Shown piece after piece: positions 55,314-63,995 of a stretch of 64,000 bases of DNA. Position 1 is the first letter of the stretch; each line of letters starts with the position of its first letter. The notes beneath the pieces were generated by a model. The model saw nothing but the letters and a program-made list of their open reading frames with translations, searched no databases and had not been told where the DNA came from. Source of the DNA: Arthrobacter sp. S39 (GTDB taxonomy: Bacteria > Actinomycetota > Actinomycetes > Actinomycetales > Micrococcaceae); the NCBI RefSeq assembly GCF_004320525.1, contig NZ_SIHX01000002.1, forward strand, positions 521,784 through 585,783, in the 5' to 3' direction. Position numbers and translations under genes: made by a program.

Positions 55314-55805
55314 TCAGGGAGCCTGGCGCAACCCGCCGGCGTCGAGCACTACGGAAGCGGTGACAAACCTTCCGCACTGCTCGCCGTAGGGGAAATCGCC
55401 GCGGGGACGGAAGTCCAGCGTCCGCACCGGCAACGCTGACCCGTTGGAGGAGGTTCCGGTGGCCGTCACTGCCATCGGCGATTCGGTCAGGGAATCCAGG
55501 AACAGCATGCCGATCATGGTTCCGTCAGGCGACACCGTGGCCGAACAGGAGCCGTCCGGCCTGCAGCCCTGGTCGATGGACACACTGCCCTGCCGCAGCT
55601 CCAGGGCATCCTCCGTGCACACGCCGTCCTGGCAGGCCTTCAGGCGGAGGGTGCCCACCTGGGGCACGTAGGGGGCCGCCACGGTGACCGACACCACCGA
55701 CGCCTGCGCGATCGCCGGGCACGGCGTCTCGTAAGGGTAGTAGTAGCAGCCAGAGGTGAGCGCCGTCGTCGATATCAGTGCCAGAATTACCCCGGACTTG
55801 CGCAT
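55314..55805 (-). CDS. Putative lipoprotein
   Basis: A 163-residue exported protein. The signal peptide MRKSGVILALISTTALTSG ends in a lipobox with Cys20. The mature part has several cysteines (ETPCP, LKACQDGVC, QGCRPDGSC, EQCG), probably in disulfides, and beta-rich sequence. The family is not recognised. It lies in a run of three minus-strand genes with two DUF3592 proteins. Confidence 0.75.
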   Translation of the reverse strand: MRKSGVILALISTTALTSGCYYYPYETPCPAIAQASVVSVTVAAPYVPQVGTLRLKACQDGVCTEDALELRQGSVSIDQGCRPDGSCSATVSPDGTMIGMLFLDSLTESPMAVTATGTSSNGSALPVRTLDFRPRGDFPYGEQCGRFVTASVVLDAGGLRQAP

Positions 55806-55842
55806 ACTTCAGCGTAGGACGGGCAGGCCGGAGCCCGCACTG

Positions 55843-56274
55843 CTACCAGGAAACTGACGCAAACATCGTTATTGCCAGCACGCCGAAGGTCACCAGAATG
55901 AGACCTGTGGCCAGCCTGCCCTTTGCAACAACGAAGACCGGCAGCGTGGATTCCGCCGGGTTGGCCGGGTTGTAGGCCACCGGGATGGAGGTGCCGATGA
56001 TCGCCTGGTCCCGGCTGTAGATGTCGGACTGCCCCAGCCACCGCTGGCCGTTGGCGTCGGCGAATTCATACGACGGCGCGAAGCGGCCGCGTCCGTTGCT
56101 GGCGGGCCCGTCTTCGCCGTGGAGGTTGCCTGTGACGGTGGCGGACGTGTGTGGCCAGCCGGAAATCGAGCGTTGCCGGCGGAAGGATGCGGACAGCGAC
56201 AAACCCGCCAGGATCAGGCCAAGCACCAGGAAAAGTCCCGGCAGGACAATAAAGAGCAGTTTCAGTGCATCCAT
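55843..56274 (-). CDS. DUF3592-family membrane protein, copy 1
   Basis: A 143-residue protein with a membrane helix at each end (residues about 5-27 and 118-138) around a small beta domain (TSATVTGNLHGEDG, YEFADANGQRWLGQSDIYSR, VAYNPANPAEST). This is the layout of DUF3592 proteins, whose function is unknown. It is 3 bp downstream of a paralogue of equal length, a tandem duplication. Confidence 0.8.
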   Translation of the reverse strand: MDALKLLFIVLPGLFLVLGLILAGLSLSASFRRQRSISGWPHTSATVTGNLHGEDGPASNGRGRFAPSYEFADANGQRWLGQSDIYSRDQAIIGTSIPVAYNPANPAESTLPVFVVAKGRLATGLILVTFGVLAITMFASVSW

Positions 56275-56277
56275 GGT

Positions 56278-56709
56278 TCAGCCCACCGGGAAGATGCCGA
56301 CGAACCAGAACGAGACCAGGGCGAACACCGCAAAGAACGGAACCAGGCAGCCCAGGACCATTTTGGACTCTGCCGCCACCTGGAACGACTGGTTGGGATT
56401 CGCCGGGTTGTAGGCCACCTCGAGGAGCGATCCGGATACCTGCTGGTTTGCGTACGAAACCTCTGACTCGCCGGCAAACAGCGTTCCGTTGGGGTCAGCG
56501 AACTGGTAGGTGGGGAAGTAGCGCCTGCTCCGCGTTGAGCCGCCTCCGCCATGTGTCCAGCCCGCTATGTTGCCCGTCACCGTTGCCTGCGCCTTGGGCC
56601 AGCTGGCGATCAGTTTCTCGTGGCGCCTGGTCTTGCGCAGTGTGTGGATAAAGGCAAATATAACGCCCGCCACAAACAGCGCCCAGATGATGTAAAGCAC
56701 GATTTTCAT
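56278..56709 (-). CDS. DUF3592-family membrane protein, copy 2
   Basis: A 143-residue paralogue of the protein at 55843-56274: QATVTGNIAG, YQFADPNGTLFAGESEVSYANQQ and VAYNPANPNQSFQV align with the other copy. One membrane helix lies at each end. Together with copy 1 it may form a membrane heteromer; the function is unknown. Confidence 0.8.
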   Translation of the reverse strand: MKIVLYIIWALFVAGVIFAFIHTLRKTRRHEKLIASWPKAQATVTGNIAGWTHGGGGSTRSRRYFPTYQFADPNGTLFAGESEVSYANQQVSGSLLEVAYNPANPNQSFQVAAESKMVLGCLVPFFAVFALVSFWFVGIFPVG

Positions 56710-56776
56710 GGAATTCCCCCGGTTCCGGTCACCAAGAAGTATGCCATCCGGCCGGGGCAGGATGCTGTCAAAAGGC

Positions 56777-57718
56777 TCAGGCCGGGAGCCGGTAGCCGCC
56801 CTGCTGCAGTTCGGCCAGGCCGTCGCTGAGGAGCCCTGCCAGCGCCCGTTCCAGCTGTTCCGGCGCGGAGTTCAGCCTGTGCAGGGCCGCAAGCGGCACG
56901 CCGATCCCCTCCGGCGCGAACCCAAGGTCCGCCGGTTCCTGCGTGAACATCTCCGGCGGCACCGGCGTGTCAGCCACGCGCAGCACGGCCATCACGGCTC
57001 CGCGGACCTGGCGGTCGGTGCCGTGCCACGCCTGCCCCTTCGGAACGTACGACGGCGGCGGCTCGCCTGCTGCCAGCCAGGCACAGGAGTCCCGCACGGG
57101 ACACACAGAGCATTTCGGCGCCCGCGCCGTGCACACCAGCGCCCCCAGCTCCATCACCGCAGCGTTCCAGCGTACGGAGGTGCCGTCGTCGTCCGGCAGC
57201 AGTTCCGCGGCGAGCCGCATCTCCGCTGCCGTCAGAGAGGGTGAAGGAAGCGCGACGCCGGAAATGAGCCGTGCATGGACGCGGCGGATGTTGGTGTCCA
57301 CCACCGTTTCCCGGCGGCCGAACGCGAACGCCGCCACCGCTGCGGCCGTGTAGCTTCCCACGCCGGGGAGGTTCAGCAGCTCGGTGTAAGTGTCCGGGAC
57401 CTGGCCGCCGTGGTCACGTCCGATGGCCACCGCCGCCGCGTGCAGCCGGAGCGCCCGGCGGGGATAGCCCAGCCTGCCCCAGTGGCGTACCGCTTCCCCG
57501 GCCGGTTCGGCCGCGAGGTCCGCGGGGGAGGGCCAGCGTTCCAGCCATTCCCGCCACACCGGCAGGACCCGCACCACGGGCGTCTGCTGGAGCATGATTT
57601 CGCTAACCAGCACGCCCCACGGCGAGCAGTCCGGTTCACGCCACGGGAGGTCGCGGGCGGTCTCGGCGAACCAGCCGTTGATCCCGCTGTGCAGGTGGAC
57701 CGGCCCGGAGCCGCCCAA
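56777..57718 (-). CDS. mutY: A/G-specific adenine glycosylase MutY
   Basis: A DNA repair glycosylase that removes adenine mispaired with 8-oxoguanine. Visible motifs: WFAETARDLPWR, LVSEIMLQQTPV, the helix-hairpin-helix LLNLPGVGSYTAAAVAAFAFG, the catalytic Asp in VVDTNIRRVHAR, and the iron-sulfur cysteines in CTARAPKCSVCPVRDSC. The start is uncertain: the frame is open to 57937, but the first 50 residues look untranslated. TTG at 57718 is a reasonable start, and a TACAGT box at 57796-57791 could place the RNA start near 57784. The C-terminal 8-oxoG-reading NUDIX-like domain is absent, as in other short actinobacterial MutY. Confidence 0.92.
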   Translation of the reverse strand: MGGSGPVHLHSGINGWFAETARDLPWREPDCSPWGVLVSEIMLQQTPVVRVLPVWREWLERWPSPADLAAEPAGEAVRHWGRLGYPRRALRLHAAAVAIGRDHGGQVPDTYTELLNLPGVGSYTAAAVAAFAFGRRETVVDTNIRRVHARLISGVALPSPSLTAAEMRLAAELLPDDDGTSVRWNAAVMELGALVCTARAPKCSVCPVRDSCAWLAAGEPPPSYVPKGQAWHGTDRQVRGAVMAVLRVADTPVPPEMFTQEPADLGFAPEGIGVPLAALHRLNSAPEQLERALAGLLSDGLAELQQGGYRLPA

Positions 57719-57925
57719 GGGCGCCGGCGAATTTGTTGGCGAAGTTGCGGGGGAAGGTGCTGGGGCAAGGGTTGTAGCGTCGATCCCAACACTGTAGTTG
57801 ATCCGCTGATTGGGAGGCCAAAGGGGGCGGCCGGGGCACCCGGAAACCAATCCGTGACCATAGCGTTGGCCGGGTGCGCGGCGTGGTGGGACAGCGGAGC
57901 CCGGCCGGTTCTCTAGCCTAGAAGG

Positions 57926-58600
57926 ATGGGCAGGCAAGGCACTTCATCAGCACGCGGCAAGGCATCCGCATCCGGTACCCGCACCGGGCGGACGCCGAGC
58001 CCCGCCGTGTACCGGCGGCGCCGGCTGTTCGTGGGCGCGGCCCTGCTGATGGTGACCGCGATGGTGTTCGGCGGCTTTGCGGTGGCTGGCGCTTTCAGCG
58101 GCAGCTCGGACCACGTTTCCTCGACGGGAAGCCCTACGGGCGGCCCCACTGCGGCTGCGCCGGACGCTTCGCCGTCGGCATCGCCCACGCCGACACCGAC
58201 GCCGACGCCGACGTGCAACCAGAACCTGGTGACCGTTTCGGCGTCCACCGACAAAGCCGCCTACGGCCCCGGTGAGAACCCGCTGTTCAGCCTCAAGGTG
58301 ACCAACGGCGGGACGATGCCGTGCGAAGTGAACATCGGCACGTCCCAGATGGAGTTTCTGGTGACCAGCGGTGCGGACAGGATCTTTTCGTCCAAGGACT
58401 GCCAGGCCACGAGCGAGGACCTGGTGAAGGTCATCGCGCCGGGTGCCAGCGAGACGGCGAACTTCCCGTGGCCGCGGAACCGCACCCTGGAAGGCTGCGA
58501 GCCGATTGAGGCCAAGCCCGGGGCCGGCGGGGCCTACTACATCTTCACGGCCAAGCTCGGCTCAAGGGCCAGCCCGAAGGCAGTGTTCCAGCTCAGCTGA
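57926..58600 (+). CDS. Membrane-anchored exported protein with PT-rich linker
   Basis: A 224-residue protein. A basic cytoplasmic N-terminus of about 35 residues (GKASASGTRTGRTPS, VYRRRR) precedes one membrane helix (LFVGAALLMVTAMVFGGFAVAG). A serine/proline/threonine linker with PTPTPTPTPT follows (encoded by short GC repeats near 58190-58213), then a beta-sandwich-like outer domain with four cysteines (TCNQN, MPCEV, KDCQA, EGCEP). It is divergent from mutY and convergent with disA, the place occupied by a membrane protein (Rv3587c) in M. tuberculosis. Function unknown. Confidence 0.78.
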   Translation: MGRQGTSSARGKASASGTRTGRTPSPAVYRRRRLFVGAALLMVTAMVFGGFAVAGAFSGSSDHVSSTGSPTGGPTAAAPDASPSASPTPTPTPTPTCNQNLVTVSASTDKAAYGPGENPLFSLKVTNGGTMPCEVNIGTSQMEFLVTSGADRIFSSKDCQATSEDLVKVIAPGASETANFPWPRNRTLEGCEPIEAKPGAGGAYYIFTAKLGSRASPKAVFQLS

Positions 58601-58720
58601 CCCATCGATTGCTCCGTAGGTGCCCTTTTGAGCCCCCAAAAGGGCCGTGGTGGGCCCACGCCGGCAGGGTTCCCTGGCCGAGCTTGCGAGGCGAGGGAGC
58701 CGGTGGGGACAGTCGATGGG
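58601..58720. terminator. Convergent intergenic region with nested inverted repeats
   Basis: The gap between two convergent genes is framed by CCCATCGA (58601-58608) and TCGATGGG (58713-58720). Inside is a clear hairpin GCCCTTTTG/CAAAAGGGC (58622-58630 with 58637-58645), which is likely a terminator usable from both sides. Confidence 0.7.
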
Positions 58721-58723
58721 GAT

Positions 58724-59800
58724 TTAGAGGAAGCGGTCCAGCAGGCTGGCTTCGGCCATCCTGCTGAGGCCTTCGCGGACGGTGCGGGCGCGCTGGTCGC
58801 CGATGCCGTCCACGGTCATGAGGTCGTCAATGGTGGCCGCCATCAGGAACTGCAGACCGCCGAAGTGGTCCACCAAGCGGTCGGCAACGGCCTTCGGGAC
58901 TGCCTTGAGGCCGGACAGGAGCCGGTAACCCCGCGGCTGCACCACGGCGTCGAGGTTGGCCTCGCCGCCGGCGAATCCGACGATCCCGGAGATCTTGCCG
59001 AGATCGATCAGCTCTGTGGGGCCGAGGTTCACCAGGGCGCTGACGGCTTTTTCGATGTCGTCAGCGGACGCATCGGGGCCGGCGTAGTCGCGGATGATGA
59101 CGTCGCTGCCGGGGCCGCGGCCCACCGTGAGTTCATCCAGCTGGAGGGACAGCAGCCGGCCGTCCTCGCCGAGCTCCAGGACGTACTGCGAGATTTCCTC
59201 CGAAATCCGGCGGACCATCTCCTGCCGCTGCAGGGTGACGGCCACGTCCCGCACGGTCACCATGGCCTCGATCTCCAGGGCGGACAGCGAGCTGGTCACC
59301 TGGTCCAGACGCGAACGGTACCGCTCCAGGGTGGCGAGGGCCTGGTTGGCGCGGGCCAGGACCTTCTCGGACCCCTCCAGCACGTGGCGGAGCCCGTTCA
59401 CGTACAGGGCGATGATCTGCATGGACTGGCTGACGGAAATCACGGGCACGCCGGTCTGGATGGCCACGCGTTCCGCGGTGCGGTGCCGGGTGCCGGACTC
59501 CTGCGTTTCAATGCTTGAGTCCGGGACCAGCTGGACGGCGGCGCGCAGGATGTTTCCGGCGTCCTTGTCGCAGATAATGGCGCCGTCCATTTTGGCCAGT
59601 TCGCGCAGCCGGGTGGGGGAGAAGTCGATGCCGATGTCGAAGCCGCCGGAGCAGATCGAATCAATGGTCCGGTCCGAGCCCAGCACGATCAGCGCGCCGG
59701 TGCGCCCGCGGAGGATCCGTTCCAGCCCATCACGCAACGGAGTTCCTGGAGCCACTCTGCCCAGAGTCGCCTTGAGCGATTCTTCGGGGCTCCGAGCCAT
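58724..59800 (-). CDS. disA: Diadenylate cyclase DisA, DNA integrity scanning protein
   Basis: A 358-residue enzyme that makes cyclic di-AMP from two ATP and scans DNA for branched structures. The DAC domain has the DGA (AKMDGAIICDKD) and RHR (GTRHRTAERV) catalytic motifs. A helical spine (about 150-290) and the C-terminal helix-hairpin-helix DNA-binding region (ATIDDLMTVDGIGDQRARTVRE) follow. GAAGGGA lies before the ATG at 59800. radA, the usual neighbour, is not present upstream within the window. Confidence 0.97.
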   Translation of the reverse strand: MARSPEESLKATLGRVAPGTPLRDGLERILRGRTGALIVLGSDRTIDSICSGGFDIGIDFSPTRLRELAKMDGAIICDKDAGNILRAAVQLVPDSSIETQESGTRHRTAERVAIQTGVPVISVSQSMQIIALYVNGLRHVLEGSEKVLARANQALATLERYRSRLDQVTSSLSALEIEAMVTVRDVAVTLQRQEMVRRISEEISQYVLELGEDGRLLSLQLDELTVGRGPGSDVIIRDYAGPDASADDIEKAVSALVNLGPTELIDLGKISGIVGFAGGEANLDAVVQPRGYRLLSGLKAVPKAVADRLVDHFGGLQFLMAATIDDLMTVDGIGDQRARTVREGLSRMAEASLLDRFL

Positions 59801-60054
59801 AGTGTTCCCTTCAAAGGTGCGGGCTGCCGCCCGCAGGTACGCCGGTTTTATGCTCCGCCGGCGGGATCAAAAGTACGCAGTTTCCCGCAAGCTCAATGAT
59901 AGAGGTAAGAAATGGCAACAACCGCAAGGGCAAGCCCGAAAGTGCCCCATTAGGGGGTGTGCGGAAGGTGCCTCGGAACGCGTCCGACGGCGGCTGGCCG
60001 GGTGGGTGTTTTTGGCCTGTTTGGGTGCCTGGCGGTCTCGGGTCCCCGTCCACA

Positions 60055-60597
60055 TCAGAATGATGCAACGAGTCGGGCGAGCGGCGGGGGTGCCTGCCCT
60101 GCCGGCAGGGCGTCGACGAGCAGTTGCGCGTATCGGAGCTTGTTGCCGCTGCGTCCGCCGAAGAACCGGCGCAACTGCGCGGTTACCGGCCGCTCGCGCT
60201 GCGCCGGCTGGCGTTGGAGGATCCGGAACGACGCTAGTTCGCCCTGGGCCGCGATGACGTTGAGTACGGCATCGACCCCAAGGCAACGGATGAGTTCGTC
60301 CTCCAGGTCGGCGTAACAGACGTGGAACCCAAGCTCGGCCAGCGAACCGGACCCGATACCTGCCCGGGCGAGCGCACGGGCGACGACACGGGACTCTCCG
60401 GCATCACAGAGGCCGAGCAGCCGGTGGCCTGCGCCGGCCGGTCCGTAGCGGTCGAGGAAGTGGACGATGCTTGTCGCGCCTCCCATCGGCACGACTGTCA
60501 CCCGCTCGGCTGTCAGGTCATGGCCAGCGCGAAGGGCCAGCTTCTCGACCGCCATCCGGTCACTTTCACCCTCGACCAACACCGTCGTAGCCTGCAT
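60055..60597 (-). CDS. TOPRIM-domain protein (OLD-nuclease-like)
   Basis: A 180-residue protein. The N-terminal TOPRIM core shows the catalytic glutamate in VLVEGESDRMAVEKLA and acidic residues in LGLCDAGES and CYADLEDELI. This is the pattern of stand-alone TOPRIM proteins related to OLD-family nucleases. No ATPase domain is attached. The C-terminal third (LRRFFGGRSGNKLRYAQLLVDAL) is basic. The activity is unknown. It lies where radA would be expected next to disA, in the same orientation, 254 bp upstream of disA. A short gene ends 14 bp before its start. Confidence 0.78.
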   Translation of the reverse strand: MQATTVLVEGESDRMAVEKLALRAGHDLTAERVTVVPMGGATSIVHFLDRYGPAGAGHRLLGLCDAGESRVVARALARAGIGSGSLAELGFHVCYADLEDELIRCLGVDAVLNVIAAQGELASFRILQRQPAQRERPVTAQLRRFFGGRSGNKLRYAQLLVDALPAGQAPPPLARLVASF

Positions 60598-60611
60598 GGA
60601 ACCAGTATGGT

Positions 60612-60848
60612 TCAGCTCGGCCGCTCCCGCAGGAGGCGCTCGAGGTCCCGGCTGACTTTGCGCAGCGACGCCGCACGGACGGCTTTCTCGTCAGTGACCG
60701 GGCCGGTCCGGCGCCGGGACGGCTCGTCAGTGGCGCCCGCGCTCCGCTGCACGCCTGCCTGTATGGCTGCGCTGCGGTGCATCGCCGCCGGTACGGAAGG
60801 CGGACTTGCAAGGGGATCGAAGAAAAGGCTGCCCATCATGTGCCCCAA
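60612..60848 (-). CDS. Small protein upstream of the TOPRIM gene
   Basis: A 78-residue frame starting MGHMMGSLFFDPLASPPSVP and ending in a basic helical segment (VRAASLRKVSRDLERLLRERPS). It precedes the TOPRIM gene by 14 bp and may be translated with it. The family is not recognised, and the ribosome binding site is weak, so it could be a chance frame. Confidence 0.4.
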   Translation of the reverse strand: MGHMMGSLFFDPLASPPSVPAAMHRSAAIQAGVQRSAGATDEPSRRRTGPVTDEKAVRAASLRKVSRDLERLLRERPS

Positions 60849-61027
60849 GCTAGCGGGGCCGGGTTTCGCGGTCTTGAACTGCCGGTTTCGTCGGCGTTAA
60901 GCGGTCACCTCGGCTCCGGTCCGCCGCTGCGATAAACTTGGACATTGGCGCTCAGCCAGCCCTTTCCACGTCCAGCGATGTCCCGTCCAGCGCCAAGGGT
61001 TATCCCCACCGCAGCGAAAGTAGCACC

Positions 61028-62641
61028 GTGTCCCAAGATGTCCTTAGCCCCGCCCGGGTCCACGAGATTCACAAACAGGCGGCCCGGCGTCGGACGTTTG
61101 CCGTCATTTCGCACCCTGACGCCGGAAAGTCCACGCTCACCGAAGCGCTGGCGCTGCACGCGAAGGTGATCGGCACCGCCGGTGCTTCCAGTGGCAAGGC
61201 CAACCGCAAGGAAACGGTCTCGGACTGGATGCAGATGGAAAAGGACCGCGGCATCTCCATCAGCTCCGCGGCGCTCCAGTTCTCTTACCGGGACACCGTC
61301 ATCAACCTGCTGGACACCCCCGGCCACGCGGACTTCTCCGAGGACACCTACCGCGTCCTGGCTGCCGTCGACTGCGCAGTGATGCTGGTGGACGCCGCCA
61401 AGGGCCTGGAAACCCAGACCATGAAACTGTTCGAGGTCTGCAAGGCGCGCAACCTGCCCATCATCACCGTGATCAACAAATGGGACCGCCCCGGCCTGGA
61501 CGCCCTGGCTCTGATGGACGAGATCACCGAACGGACCGGCCTCCAGCCCATGCCGCTGACGTGGGCCGTCGGCATCTCCGGAGATTTCCGCGGCGTGTGG
61601 GACCTCCGCCAGGACCGTTTCGCCCGCTTCCAGCGCAACAACTCCGGCGCCAACATCGCCCTGACCGAATACTTCACACCGGAACAGGCCGCCGAAACCC
61701 AGGGCAACAACTGGACAGACGCCGTGGACGAAGCCGGCCTGGTGATCGACTCCAACCTCGAGTTCGACGTCGACGCCTTCCACGCAGGCACCGCCACCCC
61801 CATCCTGTTCAGCTCCGCCGCCCTGAACTTCGGCGTCAAGGAACTGCTGGACGCGCTGGTGGACTTCGCCCCGCCAGCGGCGCCCCGGCCCGACGTCGAC
61901 GGCAGCCCGCGCGCCGTCGAGTCGCCGTTCTCAGGCTTTGTCTTCAAGGTCCAGGCAGGCATGAACAAGGCCCACCGTGACCACGTGGCCTTCATCCGCG
62001 TGTGCTCCGGCGTGTTCGAGCGCGGCATGGTGGTCACCCAGACCCGGACCGGAAAGTCCTTCGCCACCAAGTACGCCCAGCAGGTGTTCGGCCGCGAACG
62101 CGAGGTCATCGACGAGGCCTACCCGGGCGACGTCGTCGGCCTCGTCAACGCCTCCTCGCTCCGCGTCGGCGACAGCCTCTTCCTCGAGAACGCGGTGGAG
62201 TACCCGGCCATCCCGCTGTTCGCCCCCGAACACTTCCAGGTGGCCCGGTCCAAGGACCCCAGCAAGTTCAAGCAGTTCCGCCGCGGCATCGAGCAGCTCG
62301 AGCACGAGGGCGTCATCCAGGTGCTCCGCTCCGACGTCCGCGGCGACCAGGCGCCGGTGCTTGCCGCCGTCGGCCCCATGCAGTTCGAAGTGGTGGAGGA
62401 CCGCATGGCGCACGACTTCAACGCCCCCATGCGGCTGGAACGCCTGCCCTACTCCATGGCCAGGATTTCGACGGCGGACGCCATGCCCGCGCTGGCCAAC
62501 GTGCCGGGCGCCGAGGTGCTGCTGCGGTCCGACGGCGAATACCTCGCCCTGTTCAACGACGTCTGGGCGCTGCGCCGGATCGAGAAGAACCACCCCGACC
62601 TGACCCTTGTGCCCATCGGCACGCACAACCCCGCAAAGTAG
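61028..62641 (+). CDS. prfC: Peptide chain release factor 3
   Basis: A 537-residue translational GTPase that recycles RF1/RF2 from the ribosome. G1 is ISHPDAGKSTLTEAL, G3 DTPGHADFSEDTYRVL and G4 INKWDRPG; the RF3-specific MQMEKDRGISISSAAL is present, and domain III ends with GPMQFEVVEDRM. The GTG at 61028 is taken because the conserved sequence begins there (SQDVLSPARVHEIHKQAARRRTFAVIS). A TAAACT box at 60933-60938 would give an 80-base leader; an upstream TTG start at 60938 is less likely. Confidence 0.95.
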   Translation: MSQDVLSPARVHEIHKQAARRRTFAVISHPDAGKSTLTEALALHAKVIGTAGASSGKANRKETVSDWMQMEKDRGISISSAALQFSYRDTVINLLDTPGHADFSEDTYRVLAAVDCAVMLVDAAKGLETQTMKLFEVCKARNLPIITVINKWDRPGLDALALMDEITERTGLQPMPLTWAVGISGDFRGVWDLRQDRFARFQRNNSGANIALTEYFTPEQAAETQGNNWTDAVDEAGLVIDSNLEFDVDAFHAGTATPILFSSAALNFGVKELLDALVDFAPPAAPRPDVDGSPRAVESPFSGFVFKVQAGMNKAHRDHVAFIRVCSGVFERGMVVTQTRTGKSFATKYAQQVFGREREVIDEAYPGDVVGLVNASSLRVGDSLFLENAVEYPAIPLFAPEHFQVARSKDPSKFKQFRRGIEQLEHEGVIQVLRSDVRGDQAPVLAAVGPMQFEVVEDRMAHDFNAPMRLERLPYSMARISTADAMPALANVPGAEVLLRSDGEYLALFNDVWALRRIEKNHPDLTLVPIGTHNPAK

Positions 62642-62647
62642 CGTCCC

Positions 62648-63877
62648 ATGTCTGCACACCAACCACGCGCCCTCATCACGGGAGCCGGCACCATCAACCC
62701 CCTCGGATCCAACGTGGGGCAGACCTGGGAAGCGCTGCTGGCCGGCCACTCCGGGATCGCCCCGCTGGAGAACGACTGGGCCGGGCAGTTGCCCGTGCGG
62801 ATCGCCGGGCAGGTCACGGCCGACCTCACGGAGCACCTCACCACCCGCGAGCTGAAGCGGATGGACCGGTGCGGGCAACTGGCCCTGGTGGCTGCCCGGG
62901 AAGCCTGGCAGCAGGCGGGGGCGCCCGACGTCGACCCCGAACGGTTCGCCGTAGTGATCGGCTCCGCCTACGGCGGCCTCGGTTCCACGATTGAGCAGGA
63001 CAGGGCGCTGGCCAGCGGCGGCCCGCGCCGGGTGTCGCCGCATACGCTCACCCGGCTGATGGTGAACGGGCCTGCTGCCTGGGTGTCCATCGACCTGGGT
63101 GCCCGCGGCGGCGCCCGCACACCTGTCAGCGCGTGCGCGTCCGGCGCCGAAGCCATTGTCCAGGGTGCCGAAATGATCCTGTCCGGAGCGGCCGACGTCG
63201 TGATTGCCGGCGGCGTGGACGCCTCGGTGAACGACCTCGTGATCACCGGGTTCTCCCAGATCCGGGCCCTCTCCACGCGCAACGGCGAACCCCAGCGCGC
63301 GTCGCGCCCGTTCGACGGCGGCCGGGACGGCTTTGTGCTCGCCGAGGGCGCCGGCATTGTGGTGCTGGAGAGCGAAGCGCACGCGCGGGCGCGCGGCGCC
63401 GCTGTCCTGGCCGCCGTCGCCGGCGGCGCGGTGACCTCTGACGCGAACGACATCGTGGCGGCCGACCCTGCCATGCAGCGGCGGGTCATGCAGAAGGCCC
63501 TGGCTTCGGCCGGGATGGAGGCCGCGGACATCGGCTTCGTCCACGCCCACGCCACCTCCACCCCGGTGGGGGACCGGCTGGAGGCGCAGGCCATCACTGC
63601 CATTCTTGGTTCGGACGTCCCCGTGACCTCCACCAAGGGCCACACCGGCCACCTTTTGGGCGGAGCCGGGGCGCTGGCCGCCGTTGTTGTGGTCCAAGCC
63701 CTGCAGACCGGCCAGCTCCCGGGGACGCTGAATGTTGAGGCACTGGATCCTGAAGTGGACCTGAACGTCATCACCGACACCGTCCACACCTTCGCTCCGG
63801 GCACCGCCCAAGCCGGCCTGGTGAACGCCTTCGGCTTCGGCGGCCACAGCGTTGCGCTGGTCATCACCGGGAGCTAG
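62648..63877 (+). CDS. Beta-ketoacyl-ACP synthase, FabF type
   Basis: A 409-residue condensing enzyme. The Cys-His-His triad is visible: Cys in TPVSACASGAEA, His in VHAHATSTPVGD and His in TKGHTGHLLGGAG. It elongates acyl chains on acyl carrier protein in the cytoplasm. No acyl carrier protein or other fatty acid genes are adjacent, so it may be an extra copy or serve a special product rather than be the main FabF. It starts 6 bp after prfC, implying co-transcription. Confidence 0.9.
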   Translation: MSAHQPRALITGAGTINPLGSNVGQTWEALLAGHSGIAPLENDWAGQLPVRIAGQVTADLTEHLTTRELKRMDRCGQLALVAAREAWQQAGAPDVDPERFAVVIGSAYGGLGSTIEQDRALASGGPRRVSPHTLTRLMVNGPAAWVSIDLGARGGARTPVSACASGAEAIVQGAEMILSGAADVVIAGGVDASVNDLVITGFSQIRALSTRNGEPQRASRPFDGGRDGFVLAEGAGIVVLESEAHARARGAAVLAAVAGGAVTSDANDIVAADPAMQRRVMQKALASAGMEAADIGFVHAHATSTPVGDRLEAQAITAILGSDVPVTSTKGHTGHLLGGAGALAAVVVVQALQTGQLPGTLNVEALDPEVDLNVITDTVHTFAPGTAQAGLVNAFGFGGHSVALVITGS

Positions 63878-63923
63878 CCCGGGGTTTTCATGGGGCGCCG
63901 GGTACCAGGCGTGTTTAAGCAGG

Positions 63924-63995
63924 GAAAGGGTGCTCTGAGCTGGGAAAATAGTGGTTGTCGAGACCGTTATTTGCCGAGCGAGGGAGCACCCTTTC
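63924..63995. repeat. Inverted repeat at the window end, possible insertion sequence end
   Basis: GAAAGGGTGCTC (63924-63935) and GAGCACCCTTTC (63984-63995) are perfect 12-bp inverted arms 48 bp apart. An ATG follows at 63997, and the frame runs out of the window. This could be the upstream end of a transposon or a structured leader. Confidence 0.4.

Noticed and set aside
59912..59953. 13-codon open frame MATTARASPKVPH with GAGG upstream, between disA and the TOPRIM gene
   Set aside because: Too short to support as a gene without conservation data; kept only as a possible leader peptide.
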